From: Arcicella rosea
Lineage (GTDB): Bacteria; Bacteroidota; Bacteroidia; Cytophagales; Spirosomataceae
Reading direction: 5' to 3'
NCBI RefSeq assembly: GCF_040543805.1
Contig: NZ_JBEUMS010000013.1
Span: forward strand, 124,001-188,000
DNA length: 64,000 nt
Each line of letters starts with the position of its first letter. Position 1 is the stretch's first letter. Made by a program: the position numbers and the translations under genes. Positions 7,885 through 15,458 of the stretch are shown one piece after another. The notes beneath the pieces are model-generated. The model was not told the origin of the DNA, did no database searches, and worked only from the letters and a program-made list of their open reading frames with translations.

Positions 7885-10800
7885 ATGAAAGTACAAGTAT
7901 ATTTATTTAGCTTGTTACTGTTACTCTTATCAATTCAATCTACACTTGCACAAGATAGAATACTAAAGGGGAACATTGTAATAGCAGAAACAGGAGAAGC
8001 ACTTGCAGGTGCGAACGTTAAAATCAAAGGAAAAGATAGGGGAGTAAGCTCTCATAAAGATGGTAGCTTTAAGCTTGATGCTAAAGTAGGAGAAACGCTA
8101 ATTGTTTCGTATGTTGGGTATCAAAAGAAAGAAATACAGGTTGAAAGTAAACATTTTACTCAAAAACTGACGATTCAATTACTTAGTGAAGTCAATCAAC
8201 TCGAAGAAGTTGTTGTAACAGGAGCTTTAGGAATAAAGCGTGCATCCAGAGAATTTGGTGGGGGTGCGCAAGTAGTCAGTAATGAGTACCTAAATCAAGG
8301 GAAAACGGTTAATCCTTTGAGTGGTCTAAACAGTAAAGTAGCAGGGCTACGTATAAACATGTACGATAGTAAAGTAGATCCTCAACTACAAATTGTAATG
8401 CGTGGAAGCCGTTCGCTAAACCGAAGTAAAAACGCTCCAATTTATGTAGTTGATGGTGTGCCTGTACCTGAAATTGGGAGATTAAATCCAAACGATGTTG
8501 AGAGTATCACAATCTTGAAAGGTGCAAATGCAGCGGCTTTGTATGGTTCTGAAGGTGTAAATGGTGCAATCATGATTACTACCAAAACAGGTTCTAAAGA
8601 AAAAGGTCGTGTTACTTTTGGTCATACAACTACGTTCTCACAAGTATTCATGCTGCCTCCAGCACAAACTAAATTTGGGCAAGGCGTTAATGGCGTTTAT
8701 AGTCCGACACAATATGAATCTTGGGGTCCAAGTTTTGACGGTACTTTAAAGCCGATTGGAACAGCACTTCCCGACGGAACAATTCCACAGATTACTTATG
8801 GCGCTCCTTCAAGAGATAACAGACTTGATTTATTTCAGACAGGCGTAAATATGCAAAATGACGTTTCATTCTCTGGTGGCGACGATAAATCTACTTATTT
8901 CTTCTCTTTACAAAATGTTGATATTAAAGGGATTATTCCAGAAGATGTAAGCCGAAGAACCAATGGTAGATTCAACGGAACACGTAGTTTTGGAAAACTA
9001 AAAACATCTTATAATGTCAGTTATTCAGATTTTTCAAGTGAAACTACTCCTGATGGTCCTTGGATTACGGCTTATCAATTACCTGCCAATATTGATTATA
9101 AGAGTTTGGTAAATTGGCAAGAAGCAAACAGTATGGCAAATCCGCTTTACTTCTTTACCGACCTTCAAAAAAATCCTTATCATCAAATAGATGCTTATCG
9201 TAATAGTGTAAAACAAAAGACGTTTAATGGGAAATTGGAGTTTGAATACCCAATCATGCCTTGGCTATCTATTATTGAAAGAGTTGGTTTATATACTCGT
9301 ACAGCAGAAACAAGAAGTACTGTAGCAAAATTTGAAGCATCGGGTAGAAGAAATGTGAATGGTTCGGTGACAGATGGAAACGAAAATTTCAGTCGTGTTA
9401 ATAATGATTTAATCCTTTCTTTTCAAAAAGAAATCGGTGATTTTTCTACAAGAATGATTGTTGGGCAAAATCTAAGAGCAGATGAAACAAAAAGTACTTC
9501 TGTTGGCTCAAGTAATTTAACTTTACCAGATTTGTTCAATCCCGGAAGCCGTATTGGCGAGCTTACTGGTAGCGTTGGGATTACGCAATATCGTTCGATG
9601 GCTGCTTATGGAGAATTAACAACTGGCTATAAAAATTACTTGTTTCTTACGCTTACTGGTAGAAACGAATGGGTTTCTGTGTTAAGTAAAGAAAACAGAT
9701 CTTATTTCTATCCGGGGGTAAGTACTTCGTTTGTCTTCACTGATGCAATTGCTGCATTGAAAGAACAAAATACTTTAAGCTATGGGAAATTCTTTGCTTC
9801 GTATAACCGAACAGGAAACGTTACTTTAGACCCTTATTCGCTTAACAATGCTTATAGTCAAATCAATGGATTCCCTTTTGGAAACCTTGTAGGTTTCACG
9901 CCTAGTTCACGTTATCCGAATCCAAACATTCAACCAGAATTTGTAAAATCTATAGAAGTGGGTGCTCAGTTAGCATTTTTCAATAATCGTCTTAATGTTG
10001 AAGGAAGTTATATTCATTCTGATTCAAGAGGACAAATCTTTAATGCTACCACTTCTAGGGCTACAGGCTATAGCAGTGCGCTCGTGAATGCTGGACGTTT
10101 GACGAATGACATCGTTGAATTAACGATAAGCGGAGATATTATCCGTACTAAAAATTTACGTTGGAATACTGGATTCACTTTTGCACATATCAATAATCAG
10201 GTAAAAGAATTATATGAAGGACTTACTTCGTTTAATATCTTCCGTCAATCTTATGCCAACATCGGACAAGCGTATCCAAGTCTTCAAGTAAGTGATTATC
10301 AGCGTGACCCACAAGGACGTGTAGTAATCAATGCGTCAACTGGAGAACCTTTGATTGCATCAGACCCAGTACATCTTGGCACAATGGTACCACCTTACCA
10401 AATGGGTATCAATTCAATGCTTAAATTCAAAAACTTTACCTTGAATGCTCAATTCGACTGGAGAATGGGAGGTTGGTTGTATTCTGAAATTGTACCACGT
10501 ATGTACACCGCCGGTACAGATCCAAGAACAGCAGAATTTGATAGAAAACCATTTATTTATCCTAACTCGGTTATTCAAAATGCAGATGGTACTTATACTG
10601 AAAATACAAGTGTATATTCAAAAGGAGATAAAGCATATTGGACAAAGCAAGGAGAAGTTCAAAGTAATACGGCTGCTAAATCAGATTATTTCAAACTTAG
10701 AGAGTTGAATATTAGCTACTCTATTCCATCTAAAGTATTAGGAAATAGACGTTTTTTCAAGGAAGCAACCATTGGTTTTGTAGCGAATAACTTATTCATT

Positions 10801-10926
10801 ATCAGACACAAAGATAATAATTATGGTGATCCAGAATACTTGTACAATACGACGGATGGTTATATCAGTTTCAGACAAGTACCTCCTTACAGAACGTATG
10901 GCTTCACATTTAATATTGGATTCTAA
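7885..10926 (+). CDS. SusC/RagA-family TonB-linked outer membrane receptor (no STN domain)
   Basis: The 1013-residue protein starts with a signal peptide (residues 1-23, ending STLAQ) and a carboxypeptidase-regulatory-like domain (about residues 25-100). A TonB-box-like EEVVVTG follows at 107-113. The plug carries IYVVDGVPVPE and ITILKGANAAALYGSEGVNGAI, and a C-terminal beta-barrel ends in aromatic FTFNIGF. It should pair with the SusD lipoprotein encoded 11 nt downstream to import an oligomeric substrate. It lacks an STN domain and no FecI/FecR gene is nearby, so it is probably not controlled by trans-envelope signalling. No degradative enzyme lies in the pair's operon, and the substrate is unknown; peptide-type substrates are possible for such stand-alone pairs. 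Confidence 0.94.
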   Translation: MKVQVYLFSLLLLLLSIQSTLAQDRILKGNIVIAETGEALAGANVKIKGKDRGVSSHKDGSFKLDAKVGETLIVSYVGYQKKEIQVESKHFTQKLTIQLLSEVNQLEEVVVTGALGIKRASREFGGGAQVVSNEYLNQGKTVNPLSGLNSKVAGLRINMYDSKVDPQLQIVMRGSRSLNRSKNAPIYVVDGVPVPEIGRLNPNDVESITILKGANAAALYGSEGVNGAIMITTKTGSKEKGRVTFGHTTTFSQVFMLPPAQTKFGQGVNGVYSPTQYESWGPSFDGTLKPIGTALPDGTIPQITYGAPSRDNRLDLFQTGVNMQNDVSFSGGDDKSTYFFSLQNVDIKGIIPEDVSRRTNGRFNGTRSFGKLKTSYNVSYSDFSSETTPDGPWITAYQLPANIDYKSLVNWQEANSMANPLYFFTDLQKNPYHQIDAYRNSVKQKTFNGKLEFEYPIMPWLSIIERVGLYTRTAETRSTVAKFEASGRRNVNGSVTDGNENFSRVNNDLILSFQKEIGDFSTRMIVGQNLRADETKSTSVGSSNLTLPDLFNPGSRIGELTGSVGITQYRSMAAYGELTTGYKNYLFLTLTGRNEWVSVLSKENRSYFYPGVSTSFVFTDAIAALKEQNTLSYGKFFASYNRTGNVTLDPYSLNNAYSQINGFPFGNLVGFTPSSRYPNPNIQPEFVKSIEVGAQLAFFNNRLNVEGSYIHSDSRGQIFNATTSRATGYSSALVNAGRLTNDIVELTISGDIIRTKNLRWNTGFTFAHINNQVKELYEGLTSFNIFRQSYANIGQAYPSLQVSDYQRDPQGRVVINASTGEPLIASDPVHLGTMVPPYQMGINSMLKFKNFTLNAQFDWRMGGWLYSEIVPRMYTAGTDPRTAEFDRKPFIYPNSVIQNADGTYTENTSVYSKGDKAYWTKQGEVQSNTAAKSDYFKLRELNISYSIPSKVLGNRRFFKEATIGFVANNLFIIRHKDNNYGDPEYLYNTTDGYISFRQVPPYRTYGFTFNIGF

Positions 10927-10937
10927 TTAAAAAGAAA

Positions 10938-12440
10938 ATGAAAAATATACTTAAATTATTTTTACTGTTTATCTCCGTATCACTCTCTGGATGCAGTGAT
11001 TTCTTGGATGTAAATGATAATCCAAACTCGCCTGTTTCGGAAAACTTAAGCTTGAGTGCCAAATTACCTGCTGCTTTGGTCAGTTCAGTGAATCAGGAAA
11101 CTATTCAAATAAACCAAATTGGTGCTTTTTGGGGTGGTTATTGGGGAACAAGTAGCGAAGGTGTGAACCTTTTTCCTGATATGAAAAATTATAATGGGCC
11201 AGCTATTCGTCACCAAAGAGATGGTATTCCTGTTTGGGAAAATGCCTACACGAATATCCTTTATTATCAGCTTATCAGAGAACAAGCAACAACTGAACAA
11301 GCATCATTTTATGCGGGTATTGCAAAAATTATGCAGGCATGGCATTTCTTAAGATTAGTCGATTTTTATAATAACATTCCGTTCGACGAAGGACTTCAAG
11401 GCACTAAATTCCCAACGCCAAAATACGAAACAGGGAAAAGTGTATATGAAAAGTCTATTGCTTTAATTTCAGAAGGAATGACTGATATAAAGTCTGCCAC
11501 TGCTGGTAGCCAGCCTAATGCTGACGATATACTTTTCAAAGGGAATAAAGTATTATGGTTGAAATTTGCCAACACAGTTAAATTACGGGCATTATTGCGT
11601 CAAAGTGAAGCGAACAATGCGGCATACATCACTGCTGAAATGCAAAAAATTGTGCAAGAAGGAAGTGGCTTTTTAGGTGTTGGAGAATCCGCAACCATTC
11701 AGCCGGGCTATTTATTAACTGCTGGAAAAATGAATCCTTTCTGGGAAAATTATTATCGCAACGTGCAAGGTGTTACTACTGCCAATTACACCGATATTAG
11801 ACCGACAAGCTTTGCTCTTCAACAATATCAATTACGCAATGACCCTAGAATAGCGCAATTGTATGTAGCAGTAAATGGTGAGTACAAAGGAGTATTGTTT
11901 GGAAATCCAAATGCTGAAAGCCAATATAATAGAAATGTTACTTCTGCCTTTAAAGGACCACAAGAAAATATAAACCGTGCGGCAGGTCTTTTCAAAAGTG
12001 CAACTCAGGCTTCTGTCATGTTGAGTTCTTTTGAGAGTTTATTTCTTCAAGCAGAAGCAGCACAGCGAGGATGGTTAAACCAATCGGCAAAATCATTGTA
12101 CGAACAAGCCATCTCAGAATCATTTGTTTATACGGGTGTTGCTACCACGCAATTGCCCGCTTATATTGCTCAAACCAATGTGGCATTCAATGAAACTATT
12201 TCAAGAATCATTGAACAAAAATGGCTTGCAATCAACAGCATAAACAGTATTGAAGCATGGAACGATTTCAGACGTTTAGGAATTCCTGCCATTCCAAATT
12301 CGTTGGATGCAGCTTCTCCCAATGACAGACCTCTACGTTTTATGTATCCTGAAACAGAACGACAAACCAACAACGTGGAAGCATCAAAACAAGGAAGTGA
12401 TGATATGATTTCTGCCCGTGTTTGGTGGGATGCTAATTAG
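10938..12440 (+). CDS. SusD/RagB-family outer membrane lipoprotein (SusD-like_2 type)
   Basis: The 500-residue lipoprotein has a lipobox LSGC with Cys19 as the predicted lipidated residue. The opening CSDFLDVNDNPNSP and the GGYWGTSSEG region fit the SusD/RagB superfamily branch with a shorter TPR core (PF12771-like). The C-terminal RIIEQKWLAINSINSIEAWNDFRR and FMYPETERQTN motifs are typical of that branch. It would cap the barrel of the SusC receptor encoded 11 nt upstream and bind the ligand at the cell surface. The pair ends at a strong bidirectional terminator. Confidence 0.93.
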   Translation: MKNILKLFLLFISVSLSGCSDFLDVNDNPNSPVSENLSLSAKLPAALVSSVNQETIQINQIGAFWGGYWGTSSEGVNLFPDMKNYNGPAIRHQRDGIPVWENAYTNILYYQLIREQATTEQASFYAGIAKIMQAWHFLRLVDFYNNIPFDEGLQGTKFPTPKYETGKSVYEKSIALISEGMTDIKSATAGSQPNADDILFKGNKVLWLKFANTVKLRALLRQSEANNAAYITAEMQKIVQEGSGFLGVGESATIQPGYLLTAGKMNPFWENYYRNVQGVTTANYTDIRPTSFALQQYQLRNDPRIAQLYVAVNGEYKGVLFGNPNAESQYNRNVTSAFKGPQENINRAAGLFKSATQASVMLSSFESLFLQAEAAQRGWLNQSAKSLYEQAISESFVYTGVATTQLPAYIAQTNVAFNETISRIIEQKWLAINSINSIEAWNDFRRLGIPAIPNSLDAASPNDRPLRFMYPETERQTNNVEASKQGSDDMISARVWWDAN

Positions 12441-12467
12441 AATAATCTAATTCATTCGTTGTCTAAT

Positions 12468-12515
12468 AATCCTAAAAAGCTGTCGAAATTAGTTTTTCGA
12501 CAGCTTTTTAGGATT
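12468..12515. terminator. Bidirectional terminator between susD and amidohydrolase genes
   Basis: A perfect 21-bp stem is formed by 12468-12488 and 12495-12515 with a 6-nt loop. A/T runs flank the core pairing AAAAAGCTGTCGAAA with its complement, so it can work for both convergent genes. Confidence 0.9.
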
Positions 12516-12540
12516 TTACAATTCGGGATGATTCTTGTTT

Positions 12541-13872
12541 TTAAAATACAATTTTCCCATCATGCAACAACGAAGTAACTGGCGATACTCTAGCGACAGC
12601 TTCTGCAGAACAACTGGCATCTAAAAATGCCAGATTAGCTTTATCGCCAATTTTTGGCCATTGTTGATTGCCTTTGTCGTCAAGAGGAAGGATGTCGCCC
12701 GTGGCAATTTTGAGACTTCTTGACAATGAAAATTCAGTATTATAGCCATACAATTGAGCCATCAAATTGGCTTTTTGTAAAACACTACCCGTACCGTAAG
12801 TATTCCAATGGTCTATGATACTATCGTTTCCTGTGACTACCTTCACATTGTATTTGTACAAAGTAGGAATCGGCATGATTAACGAACCAATCGGGATTGT
12901 CGAAGCAATACCCATCTGAGATGCACCCAATTTTTCAGCTATTTCTTCTTGTTTGGTTTTCTCTAATTTTCCCAACACAAAACAATGACTTACAAAGGTT
13001 TTTCCTTTCAGCACTGGATTTTCATTGACTTTTTCGATTAAATATTCCACCGTTTTTAAGCCCGATTCTCCAGATTCATGCAAGTGAATATCAATCCCTT
13101 TGTTGTTGTCTATAGCAAGTTGTACAGTAAAATCAATCGTCTTTTCGATCGCTCCATCAATCGTAAATGGGTCAACGCCACCAATAAAATCAATGTCCAT
13201 TTGTGCCGCATCTTTCAAGTACGGAACAGAATCTGTATAAAATACACCGTGTTGTGGAAAAGCTACTAATTCCGTACTAAAGCTATTTTTCTTGTTTTCG
13301 AGTGCTTTTTGTAAGTTTTTGAGCGATTGTAATTTTGAAGTAGGTTCAATATTTACATGGCTTCGGGCAAAACCTGTTCCTTTGGATTGTAGCAATTCAA
13401 TAAGCTTTTCGGCTTTGTAAGTAGAAGTTTTTAAAAGCTCTGGCAAGATTTTCTGTTCTAAGGCAATCATGCCCTTTACGCCATTCGTTCTTTTGCGAAT
13501 AGCCTGCCATTTATCTCCATAAAAAGTTTTATCTAAATGGATGTGCATATCTCTAAACGAAGGAAGCATCAAATGTCCTTTGGCATCAATCGCTTTGGCA
13601 TTGGGTTGATTAGGAGCAATATTCGTGATTTTGCCATTTTCAATTTCTACCAAAAATAAAGCGGTTTTTGTAGCGATTACTTCGCCTTCTTCGTAGTCAA
13701 AACCTGTTTCTAAACGGACATTTTTAAAGCTTAATTTATCTTTTATTGAAGGAATAATGTTTTCTGAAGGAAGATTTTCAGTTGAAAATCCTTTTGAAAC
13801 AGATAACCCTGCCATCGCAAGAGTAGTGTTTTTGAGAAAGTCTTTACGGGATATATTATCTTGAGTGTTCAT
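12541..13872 (-). CDS. Amidohydrolase, cytosine-deaminase-like, with N-terminal export-like signal
   Basis: The protein of about 443 aa belongs to the metal-dependent amidohydrolase superfamily. It has HIHLDK (His110, His112), a later HLHESGE, SHCFVLG, and a C-terminal TGNDSIIDHW as metal and catalytic motifs. The whole resembles CodA-type cytosine or N-acyl deaminases. The first 30 residues, with SRKDFLKNTTLAMAGLSV, resemble a Tat signal with only one Arg (RK rather than RR), so export is possible but unproven. The open frame extends to 13944, but a TAnnTTTG box at 13899-13906 and the signal-like N-terminus favour the ATG at 13872. It is monocistronic and convergent with susD. The substrate is unknown. 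Confidence 0.82.
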   Translation of the reverse strand: MNTQDNISRKDFLKNTTLAMAGLSVSKGFSTENLPSENIIPSIKDKLSFKNVRLETGFDYEEGEVIATKTALFLVEIENGKITNIAPNQPNAKAIDAKGHLMLPSFRDMHIHLDKTFYGDKWQAIRKRTNGVKGMIALEQKILPELLKTSTYKAEKLIELLQSKGTGFARSHVNIEPTSKLQSLKNLQKALENKKNSFSTELVAFPQHGVFYTDSVPYLKDAAQMDIDFIGGVDPFTIDGAIEKTIDFTVQLAIDNNKGIDIHLHESGESGLKTVEYLIEKVNENPVLKGKTFVSHCFVLGKLEKTKQEEIAEKLGASQMGIASTIPIGSLIMPIPTLYKYNVKVVTGNDSIIDHWNTYGTGSVLQKANLMAQLYGYNTEFSLSRSLKIATGDILPLDDKGNQQWPKIGDKANLAFLDASCSAEAVARVSPVTSLLHDGKIVF

Positions 13873-13898
13873 CGTATCGTCTGTTGTTTGAATTTGTA

Positions 13899-13906
13899 CA
13901 AAAGTA
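13899..13906 (-). promoter_or_regulatory. Candidate -7 box for amidohydrolase gene
   Basis: On the minus strand TACTTTTG matches TAnnTTTG and lies about 27 nt upstream of the preferred ATG at 13872. No clear -33 TTTG is visible at the expected distance. Confidence 0.33.
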
Positions 13907-14025
13907 CCAATGAAACAACAAGAATTGTAATACTTAATAGGCAAAAACGATTAGCGTTTTTAACTTTTAAGAGAATCTAATACTTCAAAAAGTGATGATA
14001 TATACTTTTATTGAAGATTGATGAG

Positions 14026-14033
14026 TAAATTTG
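14026..14033 (+). promoter_or_regulatory. Candidate -7 box for apbE-like gene
   Basis: TAAATTTG matches the Bacteroidota -7 consensus 88 nt upstream of the preferred apbE ATG. The -33 element is weak. Confidence 0.33.
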
Positions 14034-14120
14034 ACTATTAATTTAAAACCCCTCTAAATGATTAAGACGCTTGTGTATTGTCTATTTCTGAAAAAATCAC
14101 TCAATGCTTGTTTCCTTACA

Positions 14121-15110
14121 ATGAAAAAAATATTTATCCTTTTACTCCTGATAATTGGTTTCAATACTTCCGCTCAAGTACTTCGTAAAAGAGCCGTTAA
14201 ACTGATGGGAAGCCGTTTTGATATTAGCATAGTTGCCAATGATGCTTTGTCGGCTGAAAATAATATTGATAGTGTAATTGCAGAAGTTACAAGAATTGAA
14301 AACCTTATTTCCGACTGGAAAAGTGATACGCAAGTATCGGAAGTAAACAGAAATGCAGGCATAAAACCAGTACGAGTAGATGCTGAAGTTTTTGCCCTGA
14401 CTGAAAGAGCAATCAATTTATCTAAAATAACAGGCGGTGCTTTTGACATTAGTTTTGCGGCAATGGATAGAATCTGGAAATTTGATGGCTCAATGAAACA
14501 GATGCCAAGCCCCGAAGCTATCAAAAAATCGGTGGAAAAAGTGGGTTACGAAAACATTGAATTGAACAAAGAAAATTCTACCATTTTCTTAAAACGCAAA
14601 GGCATGAAAATTGGCTTTGGAGCATTAGGCGAAGGCTATGCAACAGACAGATGCCGAGATATGATGTTGGCAAAAGGCATTAAAGCGGGTATCGTAAATG
14701 GTTCGGGAGATATGAGTACTTGGGGGAAAAATCCAAACGGCAATGCGTGGTCGGTCGGCATTACGAATCCGATGAAAAAAGATACTCTTTTTGCCATCAT
14801 TCCATTGGTACAAAGTGCGGTGGTAACGTCTGGCAGTTATGAAAAATTTGTGGTTTTCAATGGCAAGCGATATGCTCATATCATTAACCCCGTAACGGGC
14901 TACCCAGCCACAGGGCTTTGTAGTGTAACCGTATTAGGACCAAGTGCCGAAGTTGCCAATGGTTTTAGCACTTCTATCATGGTTTTGGGCAAAAAAGCAG
15001 GTTTAAAACTCCTCAAAAAATATCCAGACTATCAAGCCATTTTGATTTCAGACAACGGTACAATCTTCTCTACACCCAATATTGATGTTTCAAAGTATCA
15101 TGTGAAGTAG
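14121..15110 (+). CDS. apbE: FAD:protein FMN transferase (ApbE)
   Basis: The 329-residue exported protein has a signal peptide (residues 1-19, ending TSAQ) and the ApbE fold. Visible motifs are LMGSRFDISI, TGGAFDIS, IGFGALGEGYATD, NGSGDMSTWG, HIINPVTGYPATG (about 253-265) and ANGFSTSIMVLG (279-290). ApbE transfers FMN from FAD to a Thr/Ser of target proteins outside the cytoplasm. Asn occupies two places (INP, ANG) where many ApbE proteins have Asp (IDP, ADA). I think this is a lineage variant but cannot confirm it. The frame is open back to 14058, yet the ATG at 14121 starts a proper signal peptide. Likely targets are the neighbouring DUF2271 protein and possibly other redox proteins of this region. 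Confidence 0.92.
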   Translation: MKKIFILLLLIIGFNTSAQVLRKRAVKLMGSRFDISIVANDALSAENNIDSVIAEVTRIENLISDWKSDTQVSEVNRNAGIKPVRVDAEVFALTERAINLSKITGGAFDISFAAMDRIWKFDGSMKQMPSPEAIKKSVEKVGYENIELNKENSTIFLKRKGMKIGFGALGEGYATDRCRDMMLAKGIKAGIVNGSGDMSTWGKNPNGNAWSVGITNPMKKDTLFAIIPLVQSAVVTSGSYEKFVVFNGKRYAHIINPVTGYPATGLCSVTVLGPSAEVANGFSTSIMVLGKKAGLKLLKKYPDYQAILISDNGTIFSTPNIDVSKYHVK

Positions 15111-15174
15111 GAGTACTTGGAAGTCATACCTTGAGTATTTAGGAGAGTACAATCTATCTAAAAGAATCATCAAT

Positions 15175-15315
15175 CCATCTCTGAGATGGGAGAGCCTATC
15201 ATTTTGATAGGACGAGCTATCTAAATGATAGGTTGTCGGGTATTTTTTGCGGTTTTTTGCGTGAAAAAGATAGGATTTTCTATCTCGGAGATAGGTTTGC
15301 CTATCTTTTTTACGC
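15175..15315. repeat. Cluster of CCTATC/GATAGG inverted repeats
   Basis: At least five small palindromes occur in 140 nt: CCATCT/AGATGG (15175-15189), CCTATCA/TGATAGG (15195-15211), CTATC/GATAG (15217-15231), CTATCTC/GAGATAG (15280-15294) and GATAGG/CCTATC (15290-15305). The last three lie inside or next to a larger hairpin whose 16-nt arms at 15260-15275 and 15300-15315 pair with one G-U wobble. It could end transcription from both convergent genes, but the repeated unit is more than a simple terminator needs. Confidence 0.75.
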
Positions 15316-15367
15316 AATTTTCCGTATAAATATGAAGAAAACCGCAATTTAGCAATATCTGGGCATT

Positions 15368-15391
15368 GTTGCCCGTGGTGACACGGGCAAC
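15368..15391. repeat. Perfect GC-rich hairpin with GTGA loop
   Basis: GTTGCCCGTG and CACGGGCAAC pair over 10 bp around a GTGA (GNRA-type) loop. It is strikingly GC-rich for this sequence and has no T-tract, so it is not a standard terminator. It may be a REP-like palindrome or an RNA-stabilising element. Confidence 0.7.
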
Positions 15392-15458
15392 GGCAATCAA
15401 AATAACTCAGCAGTCATGCCATGAATATTAATGATAATCCCTCATTCACAATTCACCA

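Larger units (their letters stand above)
15111..15458. other. Convergent intergenic region rich in short inverted repeats
   Basis: This 348-nt region lies between the ends of apbE and the reductase gene. It holds a cluster of CTATC/GATAG palindromes (15175-15315) and a GC-rich 10-bp hairpin with a GTGA loop (15368-15391). I see no gene; a short minus-strand open frame here only mirrors the repeats. Confidence 0.7.

Noticed and set aside
15175..15315. CRISPR-like array
   Set aside because: The repeats are palindromes of six or seven bases with irregular spacing and no unique spacers of uniform length; no cas genes are present.
15090..15347. Minus-strand 85-codon frame with repeating DRxxYLRD-like residues
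   Set aside because: The residue pattern is a direct translation of the CTATC/GATAG palindromes; it has no signal, family motif or gene context.
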